A stretch of 64,000 bases of DNA from a virus: the IMG/VR virus record IMGVR_UViG_3300037189_012019, positions 1-64,000 of that record; one strand, 5' to 3'. Shown here piece by piece: positions 26,061 to 34,494 of this stretch (position 1 is its first letter; every line of letters starts with the position of its first letter). The position numbers and the translations under genes were made by a program. The notes beneath the pieces are model-generated. The model made no database searches. It was not told the origin of the DNA and saw only the letters and a list, made by a program, of their open reading frames with translations.

Positions 26061-26317
26061 TTACATTATATACAAAAGATCATTGCCCATATTGCGATGG
26101 TGCAAAGCTGCTACTTAAAAGTTGGGGTGAAGATTTTACAGAAGTAGATATTATGGAAGAAGGTGTGCGTGATTTTCTTATTGGTGAAGGTCACAAAACA
26201 ATGCCACAGATTTACTACAACGGTAAACTTTTAGTAGAAGGTGGTTATACAGGATTAAGTAAAGTATCTTACGAACAATTACAGGAAAGAAAACATGCTA
26301 ATCAGCAAAACGGATAA
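26057..26317 (+). CDS. Glutaredoxin
   Basis: 86 residues with the CPYC redox centre (residues 10-13) followed by TMPQIYYNGKLLVEGGYT (cis-Pro and glutathione site). Equivalent in role to T4 NrdC, supplying electrons to NrdAB, which is encoded 2.7 kb upstream. Overlaps both neighbours, so the unit nrdA-nrdB-X-nucleotidyltransferase-grx is probably one operon. Confidence 0.9.
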   Translation: MITLYTKDHCPYCDGAKLLLKSWGEDFTEVDIMEEGVRDFLIGEGHKTMPQIYYNGKLLVEGGYTGLSKVSYEQLQERKHANQQNG

Positions 26318-26591
26318 AAATACTGTCTATACATTTAAGACTGTCACTGGCGAAGAAATCATTAGCCGTGTAAGTGATGAAAGTGCTACTACCTACTCAT
26401 TACTTAAACCATTGGTAATGATCTCTACTCAAAATGGATTTGGTTTAGCGCCTGCAATCTTTAGTGTTTCACCTACGGAACCTGTAATGTTAAATAAGAG
26501 AGCAGTTGCACTTTCTGGCAAAACAGAAAGCGATATCGCCACACAGTATCTTGCAAAAACAACAGGACTGACATTGGCGACTTCTGTATAA
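26295..26591 (+). CDS. Conserved-type small phage protein
   Basis: 98 residues starting YTFKTVTGEEIISRV, with a small beta-barrel-like pattern (TGEEIISRV...YSLLKPLVM). The layout resembles Sm-like folds but the match is too weak to name. It overlaps glutaredoxin by 23 nt. Confidence 0.5.
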   Translation: MLISKTDKNTVYTFKTVTGEEIISRVSDESATTYSLLKPLVMISTQNGFGLAPAIFSVSPTEPVMLNKRAVALSGKTESDIATQYLAKTTGLTLATSV

Positions 26592-26601
26592 AGGAGCTTA
26601 A

Positions 26602-26868
26602 ATGCCAATACCAGCAAAAATGGGAACTTATAATAACGGCGGTGGTGTTTCTATTATGGGCGCACAAAGCGTTATTATGCAAGGTAGACCAGCTAGTCGT
26701 ATGGGTGATTATGTAACAGGTCACCCTTATTTGCATCCAGCAAACCCAATTGTATTGGCAAGCCGCAGTGTAATTATTGAAGGTCGTCCTCAAGGATTTT
26801 TAGGAAGTTATGATGCGTGTGGTCACATCATGATACCAAATGAATCGGATGTATTGGTAGGTATGTAA
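26602..26868 (+). CDS. PAAR-repeat tail spike tip protein
   Basis: 88 residues made of short beta repeats with PAAR-like segments (ASRMGDYVTGH, GHIMI). PAAR proteins cap the gp5-type central spike and pierce the outer membrane. The AAGGAG site precedes ATG 26602, and the next two genes encode baseplate proteins, supporting this. Confidence 0.8.
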   Translation: MPIPAKMGTYNNGGGVSIMGAQSVIMQGRPASRMGDYVTGHPYLHPANPIVLASRSVIIEGRPQGFLGSYDACGHIMIPNESDVLVGM

Positions 26869-28101
26869 ATGCCATTATCAAATTATGCAAACGGCACTGG
26901 AAATATAAGAACTTATACAACTAATACCACAGTAATTGGTTATGGAACAACATTCTTAACACAATTACAACTTGGTGCTGTTATTGGTAATGTTAGCAAC
27001 ACATTTGTTGGGTATGTTAGTAATATTAATAGTAATACAAGTATAACATTAACTGCTAATGCAAATGTTGCTATTAGTAGTAATACAAATCCAACAAACT
27101 TTCATTATCGTGCAATGACAGCTAATATTCCAAATTATGTTTATGCAACAACTGGAAATATAACTGCAAATGTTAACAGCACAGTTGTTACAGGTAATAG
27201 CACTAATTTTGCAACAGAATTAACATATGGTGATATATTATATGTTGCAAATGGAAGTTATGCTAATACCTATCTTGGAAGAGTTGAATATATTATAAGC
27301 AACACAAGTTTATATCTTAATGCAAATAGTTTAGCAAATGTAAGCAATTTACGATATTTTAATACACAAACAACAACAAACTTTTTTGGAATTGGACCAG
27401 GCACGGCGTATGATGAACCAAATACAGTAGCAGGTTTGTATACTGTAAACAGTCAACTTTACCGTTGGGCACAAAGCGGTTTAATTCCAAATGTAGCAGT
27501 AGTTAACAATTATCATCCACCAATTCGTGATAGTGTAACTGGTATTTTAGTTAATTTACCAGCAACAATATATCAAAAAACTGGTAACAGTAATACAAAC
27601 ATTTATACACTTGGTAGCTCATTGGCTTATAGTGGCAATGGTTCTGTTGTTAAAGATTTTGATGTAAATCAAAAGGTTTTTGCAACAGATGTAAGCTATG
27701 TAAAGAATGCTTTGTATAATGTTGATGTACTTAAAACTGCTGCTAAAGGTGATGATACACAATTTTTTAATTCTACAATTAGTCAAGCTATTCCACATAC
27801 AATGGTTGATGTTGCAGCTTCATTAATTGGAGCAAATGTAGCAAGAGTCACTGATAATCATGATCTTGCTAAACAATATTTTAATCAAGATACACCACTG
27901 GATTCTATTAAATCATATCCAAAGAACCTAACTTCAAATCAAGATTTAAGTTTACGCAAAGAAGCAAAAGGTTTACGTAAACTTGTACCAACTGGTGCAC
28001 CAATTGCTATACCTGGTTTGTTAAATGCAGTTGCAGATGTTTATGTTCCTAATAACGTTTCTTGGACACCACCAACATTTAGTAGGACAAATGTAAAATG
28101 A
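26869..28101 (+). CDS. Baseplate/tail structural protein with duplicated N-terminal domain
   Basis: 410 residues. Residues about 8-70 and 85-155 are two copies of one beta-rich module (GNIRTYTTNTTVIGYGTTF versus GNITANVNSTVVTGNSTNF), then a segment with repeated Asn/Tyr and a helical C-terminus. It begins directly after the PAAR gene stop and overlaps the lysozyme-hub gene by 4 nt. It likely forms part of the central spike or baseplate hub. Confidence 0.6.
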   Translation: MPLSNYANGTGNIRTYTTNTTVIGYGTTFLTQLQLGAVIGNVSNTFVGYVSNINSNTSITLTANANVAISSNTNPTNFHYRAMTANIPNYVYATTGNITANVNSTVVTGNSTNFATELTYGDILYVANGSYANTYLGRVEYIISNTSLYLNANSLANVSNLRYFNTQTTTNFFGIGPGTAYDEPNTVAGLYTVNSQLYRWAQSGLIPNVAVVNNYHPPIRDSVTGILVNLPATIYQKTGNSNTNIYTLGSSLAYSGNGSVVKDFDVNQKVFATDVSYVKNALYNVDVLKTAAKGDDTQFFNSTISQAIPHTMVDVAASLIGANVARVTDNHDLAKQYFNQDTPLDSIKSYPKNLTSNQDLSLRKEAKGLRKLVPTGAPIAIPGLLNAVADVYVPNNVSWTPPTFSRTNVK

Positions 28102-31100
28102 GTACACTAAAAGACCCATCACTTACCGCCAGTTTTATTGCTGCACATGAAGGTTATGCTCAAAAAGCATATTGGGATGTTAATGGTTGGGCTGTTGGAT
28201 ATGGTAATCATTATTATGCAGATGGAACACCAGTTCGTGCTGGTGATACCATAGATCAAGCTGGTGCTCAAAGTTTATTACAAACATCTATAACTGACAC
28301 ATATGCAGCTGGCATTGCCAATAGAATTGGCGAACCTTATTGGAGCAATATGACAGCGGAACAACAAGCCGCTTATACAAGTTTAGCTTACAATTATGGA
28401 CCAGGAAGTACATGTTTAAGTGATGCAGTGGGTGCAGCAAGAACTGGTGATAGCACTGCAATGTCTAATGAAATAGGTTCATTAAGTGCAAATCCTGGTC
28501 GTCGTGCAGATGAAGCCGCACTTGCAAATGGAACCTATGATGGTAAAGTAACAAAAGGTGGACCAAGCGCAGAATTAGCAAAAAATGCAAAAGGTGCCGC
28601 ACCTGGCACTGGAGCAGGATGTGCTGGTGCAGGTATGGGTATTTTTGGTGCAATTGCTGGTGCTGGTTTTTTAAATGGTTTAGGTGCGGCAATTAACACT
28701 GCATTATCTGTTGCTACTGGTGCTTTAGGAGCTACAGGAATAACAGGACTTATGGGCGGTGCATTAAGTCAAGCAGGTGGACTTTTAGGAGGTGGATTAG
28801 GACAAGCTCTTGGACAAGCTACTGGTCCATTAAATCAACTATCTGGTGGTATGTTTGATAGATTATCAAATATTGGCGGTGGAATATTACCAAGTTTAAC
28901 TGGTGTATTACCAAAAGAAATTACACAAATAGTAAGTGGTGGAGTAGGTGGTGCGTTAGGTGGTGCAATTGGTGGATTTTTAGGTCCACTTAATGGTGTA
29001 TTACGTAATCCGTTAAGTTTACCAAATGCAGTTCAACAATTTGCAGCCAACGGTGGTCTTAATGGTATGATTCAACGTGTTGGAATGAATATGGTTGCTG
29101 GTGCCAGTGCAGGTGCAAGTGCCAGTTTTGTTCAAACTATGGGTTTAGCAAATGCATTTGGTGGAATAAGCAATAATATTGTAGGTGCAGCTGCAGAAGC
29201 AAGTGCTCTACGTTTTGGTGCTTACGGACCAGGTGCTATGGGTGCAAACTTTGTTAATAATAATGGTGTTATAAGTTATGGTATGAGTTCACTCACAAGT
29301 AATCTACCAGCCGCCGCAAGTAATTTACAAAATCTTGGAACTTTTGATACAACAAATATGTTGCGATTACAACAACCTGCACGTGTTGCAAAACAAATTC
29401 TGAATGCAGGTTTAGGAAATACAACAGGTCTTACACAGAAGTTAGTTAAAAATAATATTCCTATTGCTGGTATCGATAATCCACAATATGATGCAAAAGT
29501 GCAATCTATTTTAAACAGTATAAATGATCCAACAGCGGTTGGTGCTGTGAGTAGCCAATTTAATTTGGGTAAAAAAATTGATCATCTTGGACAATTAACA
29601 GATATGAGTTATATGTGTCCTGATTTATATTCAACTGGACCAAGTAAATCATTTAGTGATTTAGGTCAGCATTTTACAAGTCTTGGTGTAACTAAAGCAA
29701 AAACATTTGATGATATTGGAACAGCATTAAGCAAAACTGATGCTGGTCTTGACCTTAATCATATGAGTCAAATGAGCACACCAATATATCCACAAGCCGT
29801 TTCAAAACTTTACCAAACATTTGGTTATGGCGGTGGTAGTATTGGTGAAATTACTATGGCAGATTTTATAGGAACACCTGCTGGTTATATTCATAATGAC
29901 ACTTTACCAGTTATTACAGATGCTAATAATATTTTAATGGGAACCGCTGATGGTGTAGAATTAAATTCTCGTATCACTGTTCTCAACAAACTTTTATCAG
30001 GACAATATCACGTTAATGGCGATGGCGGTGGCGGCGGCGCACCTGCTTCAAGTGATACTATTAATATCAATGGAACAATTTATACTACTCTTGATGCCGC
30101 CGTAGATGCACAAATTACTAGTATAGAAGCACAATTAAGCGTAATAAAAGCAAGTAGTAATCCTACAATTCAATCAGCCATTCAAGCAAGTGAAGCCGCA
30201 CATGCTGCAAGTTGTGCACAAATACTTAAAGAAAATCATCATTGCACAGCAATGGGTGTTGATATATTTGCACCAGTTCAAAATAATCCAATAAGTGCTT
30301 ATGTATTTGCAGATGGGTTACCTTACTATGGTCAGCAAAATGGTTATGGACAAATGGGTGACTATCTTGAACGTGTAGCACAAGATAACATTTATGGTGA
30401 TGCTATTAAAGCCTCAATGCGTCAAGGTCGTAATGCCGCTGCACTTGAAACACTTGGTGTTAATGTTGAAAGATTTAAATTACCACATAGCAAGTATCTT
30501 CGTGATCCTGCTGGCTTCTATCTTGATGCTTATAGCGGTAATTTACCAGATATTCCTGATTTCTTAACCGATACATATATTCCACAAACTGGTCAAGAAA
30601 TCTATGCAGACATGCGTAATCAAATGTTGGTAAACAAAGGATTTGATCCAAGTAAAATGTTGCCAGCACAAGCTGATGAAATGTTCTATGATTTACAATG
30701 GGAAACTACTAATTCAAAAGTATTGGAAGATATTGGCTTAACTACACTACAACAAGCAGTTGATAATAATATACTTGTGCTTGGTGACAAAATGTTTATT
30801 GTTGGTTTAGATCGTAGTCAAAAACAATTTGCTCAAGTTACAAATCGTGGTTTAATTCTTACTGATAATGATATGTTTGTTACTACAATTTTAAGCATTG
30901 TAAACAAGATTCTTTATGGTGATATTGGAACAACAAAATATAACAATCCATTTGCAACAGAACAAATGACTTATGGCATGTTAGAAATGTTGGCACAGCT
31001 TACACCACAAAATATAGAAGGTTTACGTAATACATTACTTGGTAATAAAGTTTTAGCCAATCTGCTTAAAAAGTTAGGCAATGTTTATGACCAATTGTTG

Positions 31101-31190
31101 CAGGTTACTAATACTGGCATGGACCGTAACGTAATTGCTCCGTGGGGTGGTGCTGGTCCCGATGGACAAACTACTACAATAAGAACCTAA
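28098..31190 (+). CDS. Baseplate hub protein with N-terminal GH24 lysozyme domain
   Basis: 1030 residues. Residues about 5-150 are a T4-lysozyme-type GH24 domain: AAHEGYAQKAYWDVNGWAV with the catalytic Glu and Asp in T4-like spacing, then GYGNHYYADGTPV. The T4 Thr26 position appears to be Ala (NGWAVGYG). After it comes a Gly/Ala-rich, possibly hydrophobic stretch (about 170-300) and a long C-terminal structural region. Domain fusion of a lysozyme to a hub recalls T4 gp5. Role: local cell-wall digestion during injection. It follows the PAAR gene in an operon. Confidence 0.75.
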   Translation: MSTLKDPSLTASFIAAHEGYAQKAYWDVNGWAVGYGNHYYADGTPVRAGDTIDQAGAQSLLQTSITDTYAAGIANRIGEPYWSNMTAEQQAAYTSLAYNYGPGSTCLSDAVGAARTGDSTAMSNEIGSLSANPGRRADEAALANGTYDGKVTKGGPSAELAKNAKGAAPGTGAGCAGAGMGIFGAIAGAGFLNGLGAAINTALSVATGALGATGITGLMGGALSQAGGLLGGGLGQALGQATGPLNQLSGGMFDRLSNIGGGILPSLTGVLPKEITQIVSGGVGGALGGAIGGFLGPLNGVLRNPLSLPNAVQQFAANGGLNGMIQRVGMNMVAGASAGASASFVQTMGLANAFGGISNNIVGAAAEASALRFGAYGPGAMGANFVNNNGVISYGMSSLTSNLPAAASNLQNLGTFDTTNMLRLQQPARVAKQILNAGLGNTTGLTQKLVKNNIPIAGIDNPQYDAKVQSILNSINDPTAVGAVSSQFNLGKKIDHLGQLTDMSYMCPDLYSTGPSKSFSDLGQHFTSLGVTKAKTFDDIGTALSKTDAGLDLNHMSQMSTPIYPQAVSKLYQTFGYGGGSIGEITMADFIGTPAGYIHNDTLPVITDANNILMGTADGVELNSRITVLNKLLSGQYHVNGDGGGGGAPASSDTININGTIYTTLDAAVDAQITSIEAQLSVIKASSNPTIQSAIQASEAAHAASCAQILKENHHCTAMGVDIFAPVQNNPISAYVFADGLPYYGQQNGYGQMGDYLERVAQDNIYGDAIKASMRQGRNAAALETLGVNVERFKLPHSKYLRDPAGFYLDAYSGNLPDIPDFLTDTYIPQTGQEIYADMRNQMLVNKGFDPSKMLPAQADEMFYDLQWETTNSKVLEDIGLTTLQQAVDNNILVLGDKMFIVGLDRSQKQFAQVTNRGLILTDNDMFVTTILSIVNKILYGDIGTTKYNNPFATEQMTYGMLEMLAQLTPQNIEGLRNTLLGNKVLANLLKKLGNVYDQLLQVTNTGMDRNVIAPWGGAGPDGQTTTIRT

Positions 31191-32008
31191 TGACAGATAA
31201 TTTCTTTGAAAATTATTCAAATAGTTACAAGCTATTTAAGCCACATACTGTTTATAATTTTATAGGTAATGACAGTAAAAACTTATTTGAATATAATCTA
31301 AAAAACAATCAGGCATTATTAAAAAAGAATAATTGGATCAATACTGAAATAAAGTATTTGTATAACAATTATGGTTTTAGAACATATGATGACTTTTATA
31401 CACAAAACTATAATGATGTTAATATGTTTTTTGGTTGTAGTTTAACAGATGGTGTTGGTCTTAATATAGAAGATACGTGGGCATATAAAATTAACCAAAA
31501 GTTAGGTGGTTCATTTTATAATTTTGGTCAAAGTGGTGGTGGTATAGAAGTAGCATACCGTTTATTAAAGTCTTGGACAAGTAAAGTTTTACCAAAAAAT
31601 ATTTTCATCTTCATTTACTCATTACACAAAGCAAGACGTGAATTTTTACATTCTGAAAATTATAATGATAATAATTTTGGTCCGTGGGATTTAGAAGACA
31701 ATAATATTTCTATATTAATTAAAGAATTTGCAAATGATATGGAATTACAAAAACAAAAGCGTGAATTTTATTTTGATTTTTTAGCATCACAAAAAGAAAT
31801 AGAAATATCATATGAAAGAAGTTGGGATGCTATTCATTATGTTGTATCTAAATTAGATTGTAATGTTTACGTTCCTAAACAATATAAAATTCTTAAAGCG
31901 GCAGCGATTTGCAGAAAGAATGATTACTATGCAAGAGATTGTTTTCATCTTGGTTCACAATTCCATGATATGATAAGTGATTTTGATTATTGGGAAAAAA
32001 TAAAATAA
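31190..32008 (+). CDS. SGNH/GDSL hydrolase-like protein
   Basis: About 272 residues from ATG 31190 (TAATG overlap with the hub gene). FFGCSLTDGVG places a Ser in the nucleophile block; FYNFGQSGGG resembles block II/III; ARDCFHLGSQFH gives a Dx2H-type Asp/His near the C-terminus. These are the SGNH hydrolase blocks. Such phage proteins may de-esterify surface glycans. A longer in-frame start at 31142 lies inside the hub gene and is less likely. Confidence 0.6.
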   Translation: MTDNFFENYSNSYKLFKPHTVYNFIGNDSKNLFEYNLKNNQALLKKNNWINTEIKYLYNNYGFRTYDDFYTQNYNDVNMFFGCSLTDGVGLNIEDTWAYKINQKLGGSFYNFGQSGGGIEVAYRLLKSWTSKVLPKNIFIFIYSLHKARREFLHSENYNDNNFGPWDLEDNNISILIKEFANDMELQKQKREFYFDFLASQKEIEISYERSWDAIHYVVSKLDCNVYVPKQYKILKAAAICRKNDYYARDCFHLGSQFHDMISDFDYWEKIK

Positions 32009-32163
32009 TGCAAACCAACGTAGAAAAAATTTGGCATTTTACCTGTGAATTTTGCAAAATGTGGTTTAGTATCGCCGTAATGGACGATTGGGAGCCTAAA
32101 AAACTGTATTGTCCACATTGTGGTAAGCAACAAGAAATTAAACTTGACAATAACAATAAGTGA
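32008..32163 (+). CDS. Small zinc-ribbon protein
   Basis: 51 residues starting in a TAATG overlap with the SGNH gene. Two CxxC pairs (CEFC and CPHC, about 30 residues apart) form a zinc ribbon. It is short and its sequence contains the -35 element of the tmRNA promoter. Function unknown; it may bind nucleic acid or another phage protein. Confidence 0.65.
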   Translation: MQTNVEKIWHFTCEFCKMWFSIAVMDDWEPKKLYCPHCGKQQEIKLDNNNK

Positions 32164-32172
32164 TGCTATAAA
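32144..32172 (+). promoter_or_regulatory. Sigma70 promoter overlapping a late promoter (tmRNA)
   Basis: TTGACA (32144-32149), 17-nt spacer, TATAAA (32167-32172). The -10 box is the first six bases of the exact late box at 32167-32174. Confidence 0.75.
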
Positions 32173-32174
32173 TA
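32167..32174 (+). promoter_or_regulatory. T4 late promoter, exact consensus (tmRNA)
   Basis: TATAAATA; predicted +1 near 32180, just before the tmRNA acceptor piece. It shares bases with a sigma70 -10 box, so the RNA could be made both early and late. Confidence 0.8.
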
Positions 32175-32179
32175 TTCTT

Positions 32180-32475
32180 GTCACGGTTGTTGACGCAGAG
32201 TAAAATAAGCATGTTGGACGACGGGGCGGTACCGTCCAGGTCCACCATAGATACATTGGTTTCAAGTCACGGATGAACTTGTGTAATAGTTTCCCTGTCT
32301 ACCTTCCGATGTATCTTTTATGGGCCTGAAATAGGATCGACAAGTGCAGTAAAGACTTTGAAGAGACTTTGACAAACGTTATAGATGCAAACGATAATGC
32401 ACCTGTTGAAATGCGCCTAGCGGCATAATTTCTTGGGTTGGCAACTTACCTAGAAACAGAAAAGTTGCAACTTTT
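32180..32475 (+). ncRNA. ssrA: Circularly permuted (two-piece type) tmRNA
   Basis: The acceptor piece comes first: T-stem GACGG/CCGTC (32220-32236), acceptor strand CAGGTCC (32237-32243), A and an encoded CCA (32245-32247). A 10-bp stem (32250-32259/32306-32315) then brackets the spacer. The coding piece begins GGGCCTG (32322-32328), which pairs with CAGGTCC over 7 bp. The tag ORF runs from resume codon GCA at 32387 to TAA at 32426-32428 and encodes ANDNAPVEMRLAA, ending in the LAA degron type. A hairpin GCAACTT/AAGTTGC (32441-32468) follows. The T-loop (GGCGGTA) is non-canonical. It rescues stalled ribosomes; permuted forms are typical of alphaproteobacteria, some cyanobacteria and betaproteobacteria. 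Confidence 0.88.
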
Positions 32476-32483
32476 ATGAGGTA

Positions 32484-32951
32484 ATGAAACGGCTTTTTAT
32501 ATCTTTGGTAGCCTTCATCGTAGTGAGTTATCCTGCGTTTTCTAAAGATCCACTCCCAAAACCAAAAGTTTATCAGGAATCACCAACAGAGTGCGTAGTG
32601 CAGGCGCTGTTTTATGAAGCATATGGTGAAGGTTATGAAGGACAAGTTGCAGTTGGTTGGGTTATACGTAATCGTATAGAAAGCCATAAATTTCCACAAA
32701 CTGCTTGTAAAGTTGTAAATCAACGTAGCAAAGAAGACTGTCAGTTTACATTTATATGTTATCCATATGAAAAAATTACAAGTGAAAAATATATGGAATT
32801 ATATCTTTTAGCAAGTCATATTTTATATGATGCTTATATGCATGACCCAACTGATGGTGCACTATATTTTAATAACAAACCATTCAAGAATAAAGGGTTT
32901 AAATTTATTAAAAAGATAGGCAACCACTGGTTTTATACGGATGCTAATTAA
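32484..32951 (+). CDS. Secreted SleB-like cell wall hydrolase
   Basis: 155 residues with a signal peptide (MKRLFISLVAFIVVSYPAFS, cleavage near residue 20) followed by the cell-wall hydrolase family pattern: VQALFYEAYGEGYEGQVAVG (catalytic Glu helix), VIRNRIES and FTFICYP. The family (SleB/CwlJ type) cuts peptidoglycan. It is the probable endolysin, exported by the host Sec system instead of needing a holin. Its ribosome-binding site (GAGG) follows the tmRNA directly, so both may share one transcript. Confidence 0.8.
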   Translation: MKRLFISLVAFIVVSYPAFSKDPLPKPKVYQESPTECVVQALFYEAYGEGYEGQVAVGWVIRNRIESHKFPQTACKVVNQRSKEDCQFTFICYPYEKITSEKYMELYLLASHILYDAYMHDPTDGALYFNNKPFKNKGFKFIKKIGNHWFYTDAN

Positions 32952-33178
32952 AGTTTCATTGCGGCTTTAATGCAACCAATAAGCATAGACTTAACATTAA
33001 GGTCATCTGCTTCTGCATTTAACTTATCAGTTGCAACTAAATCACTCATTAATTCTTTATATTCATCTTCTGCAAGTTCACCACTTTTATATTGGTCAAT
33101 CAAGTCATTAGCAATACTTGCACGTTTGACAGCCCAAGGTTTACCACAATTTAGTAGTTTCTGTAAATCTTCTAACAT
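32948..33178 (-). CDS. Small hypothetical helical protein
   Basis: 76 residues, charged and helical (LIDQYKSGELAEDEYKELMSDL), on the minus strand at the end of the lipase operon. It converges with the SleB gene (4-nt overlap). Its start abuts the lipoprotein stop. Function unknown; a helix-turn-helix-like layout is possible but not convincing. Confidence 0.55.
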   Translation of the reverse strand: MLEDLQKLLNCGKPWAVKRASIANDLIDQYKSGELAEDEYKELMSDLVATDKLNAEADDLNVKSMLIGCIKAAMKL

Positions 33179-33594
33179 TAATATCTCCCTAATACTGCTT
33201 TAGCCGCAGCCTCTGCTTGACTATCAAGTATATCTTTCTTGATTTTACAATATGCTTTGCTTGGTTCTTTTGTCTTTGCACGTTCTACCCATTCAGCTGC
33301 AGTATCACGTAATGGTTTTACAACAGCAATAACATCACCTTGAGTAATGCCTTTGCTTTCACTGTATAATATAAACCAATTTGCATCACGCTCAATATTT
33401 TGTGCTTGTTGTAGTTGTGGCTTGCTACAATCAATATAGGTAATATCGTTGCGAACGTTTGTAATGGCTGCACTTTGGTTGTCATCCCAAAAACTTGGAA
33501 TAAACTTATACATACTATCCACACTTACACAGCCAGTTAAACTTAAAAAACTCAATGAAATCAATAACTTACGCAATGTCTTGACCAGTATCAC
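33178..33594 (-). CDS. Lipoprotein of unknown function
   Basis: 138 residues with a lipoprotein signal: hydrophobic LRKLLISLSFLSL then LTGC lipobox. The mature part is soluble and helical with two cysteines (DCSKP, YCKIKK). It lies between the lipase and the 76-residue gene on the minus strand and overlaps the lipase 3' end by 26 nt. A spanin-like role in lysis is possible but it lacks the Pro-rich o-spanin pattern. Confidence 0.7.
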   Translation of the reverse strand: MILVKTLRKLLISLSFLSLTGCVSVDSMYKFIPSFWDDNQSAAITNVRNDITYIDCSKPQLQQAQNIERDANWFILYSESKGITQGDVIAVVKPLRDTAAEWVERAKTKEPSKAYCKIKKDILDSQAEAAAKAVLGRY

Positions 33595-34327
33595 GAATAT
33601 TTGTTAGTTTTGCAATATATTTGTCCATGCCATGGTCACGAATACCATCAAAGAACTCACCCTTTTTCCAAGCACGAATACGACCACGTAGCTGATCCTT
33701 AAAACGTTGCCAGCTTGTTACAGGACGGATATTACCATAGAAGTTGATATAGCAAAGTTTGCCATGATGCTTGAATAATAGTGCACGTGGTGGAACGTGT
33801 GTTACAAGATCATTGCAATTTACAAAACGATAATGTGCGGCTTTAATTCCATCTACATAATCTGCATTACCCAAACGTGGCTGACCATAACTCATTAGTA
33901 ACTTTGGTGGAAAACCAGCATATTCCAACTCTTGTGTAACATAAAGTGCCATTGCAGCACCAAGACTATGACCAGTTACGTAAATGTCTTTGCCTTTGTT
34001 CTTCTTTGCCCAATCTAAAACATCATCAATAATTTTACGTGCTTCTGTGCGAAATCCACTGTGAACCCAACCATTACCATGACGCTTTGGAATAGTATTC
34101 AGGTCTGCTAACAAATCATTTGGTTGTGTTGGTTGAGTACCACGGCAAGCAACAATTACTTCATCTTTGCTTGCGGCAACATATGCTTGCGCACCTTCAT
34201 GGTCTATAAATTTTGTTTTTGTAAAACCAAGATTTTTGTAAACAGTATCATCATTATCAATATAAGCAGCACTTGCAATTTCAGCAAATATTACCGCTAA
34301 TTCTTGTATTGTTTTATCACCAAGCAT
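33569..34327 (-). CDS. Class 3 lipase
   Basis: 252 residues. The alpha/beta-hydrolase nucleophile elbow VTGHSLGAAMA (GxSxG), an oxyanion-type VACRGTQ segment, SYGQPRLGN (with catalytic-Asp region) and NDLVTHVPP (His region) match class 3 lipases. No signal peptide is seen. It could attack host membrane lipids during lysis. Start follows GGGAG and a minus-strand consensus late promoter. It heads a three-gene antiparallel late operon. Confidence 0.85.
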   Translation of the reverse strand: MLGDKTIQELAVIFAEIASAAYIDNDDTVYKNLGFTKTKFIDHEGAQAYVAASKDEVIVACRGTQPTQPNDLLADLNTIPKRHGNGWVHSGFRTEARKIIDDVLDWAKKNKGKDIYVTGHSLGAAMALYVTQELEYAGFPPKLLMSYGQPRLGNADYVDGIKAAHYRFVNCNDLVTHVPPRALLFKHHGKLCYINFYGNIRPVTSWQRFKDQLRGRIRAWKKGEFFDGIRDHGMDKYIAKLTNIRDTGQDIA

Positions 34328-34348
34328 AGTTGAACTCCCTTTTAAACA

Positions 34349-34356
34349 TATTTATA
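34349..34356 (-). promoter_or_regulatory. T4 late promoter, exact consensus (minus strand)
   Basis: TATAAATA read on the minus strand; drives the lipase, lipoprotein and 76-residue gene leftward. Confidence 0.75.
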
Positions 34357-34381
34357 GGAACATTATTACAGAAATAGTCGC

Positions 34382-34388
34382 CTAAATA
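34382..34388 (+). promoter_or_regulatory. T4-type late promoter (autotransporter-like gene)
   Basis: CTAAATATC, predicted +1 near 34394, giving a long AT-rich leader of about 100 nt before the AAGGAAAAATT site and ATG 34495. I see no other structure in the leader. Confidence 0.5.
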
Positions 34389-34494
34389 TCATGCAATCTA
34401 TCAGCAATAGTATTTTCAACTATTCAATAACATTATTTTTCAACGATTCGATTTAAAAAAGCATTTCAAAAAATAATCAAATCAAGGAAAAATT

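Noticed and set aside
31987-32265. Minus-strand reading frames across the tmRNA
   Set aside because: They run antiparallel through the tmRNA acceptor piece and the zinc-ribbon gene and encode no recognisable domain.
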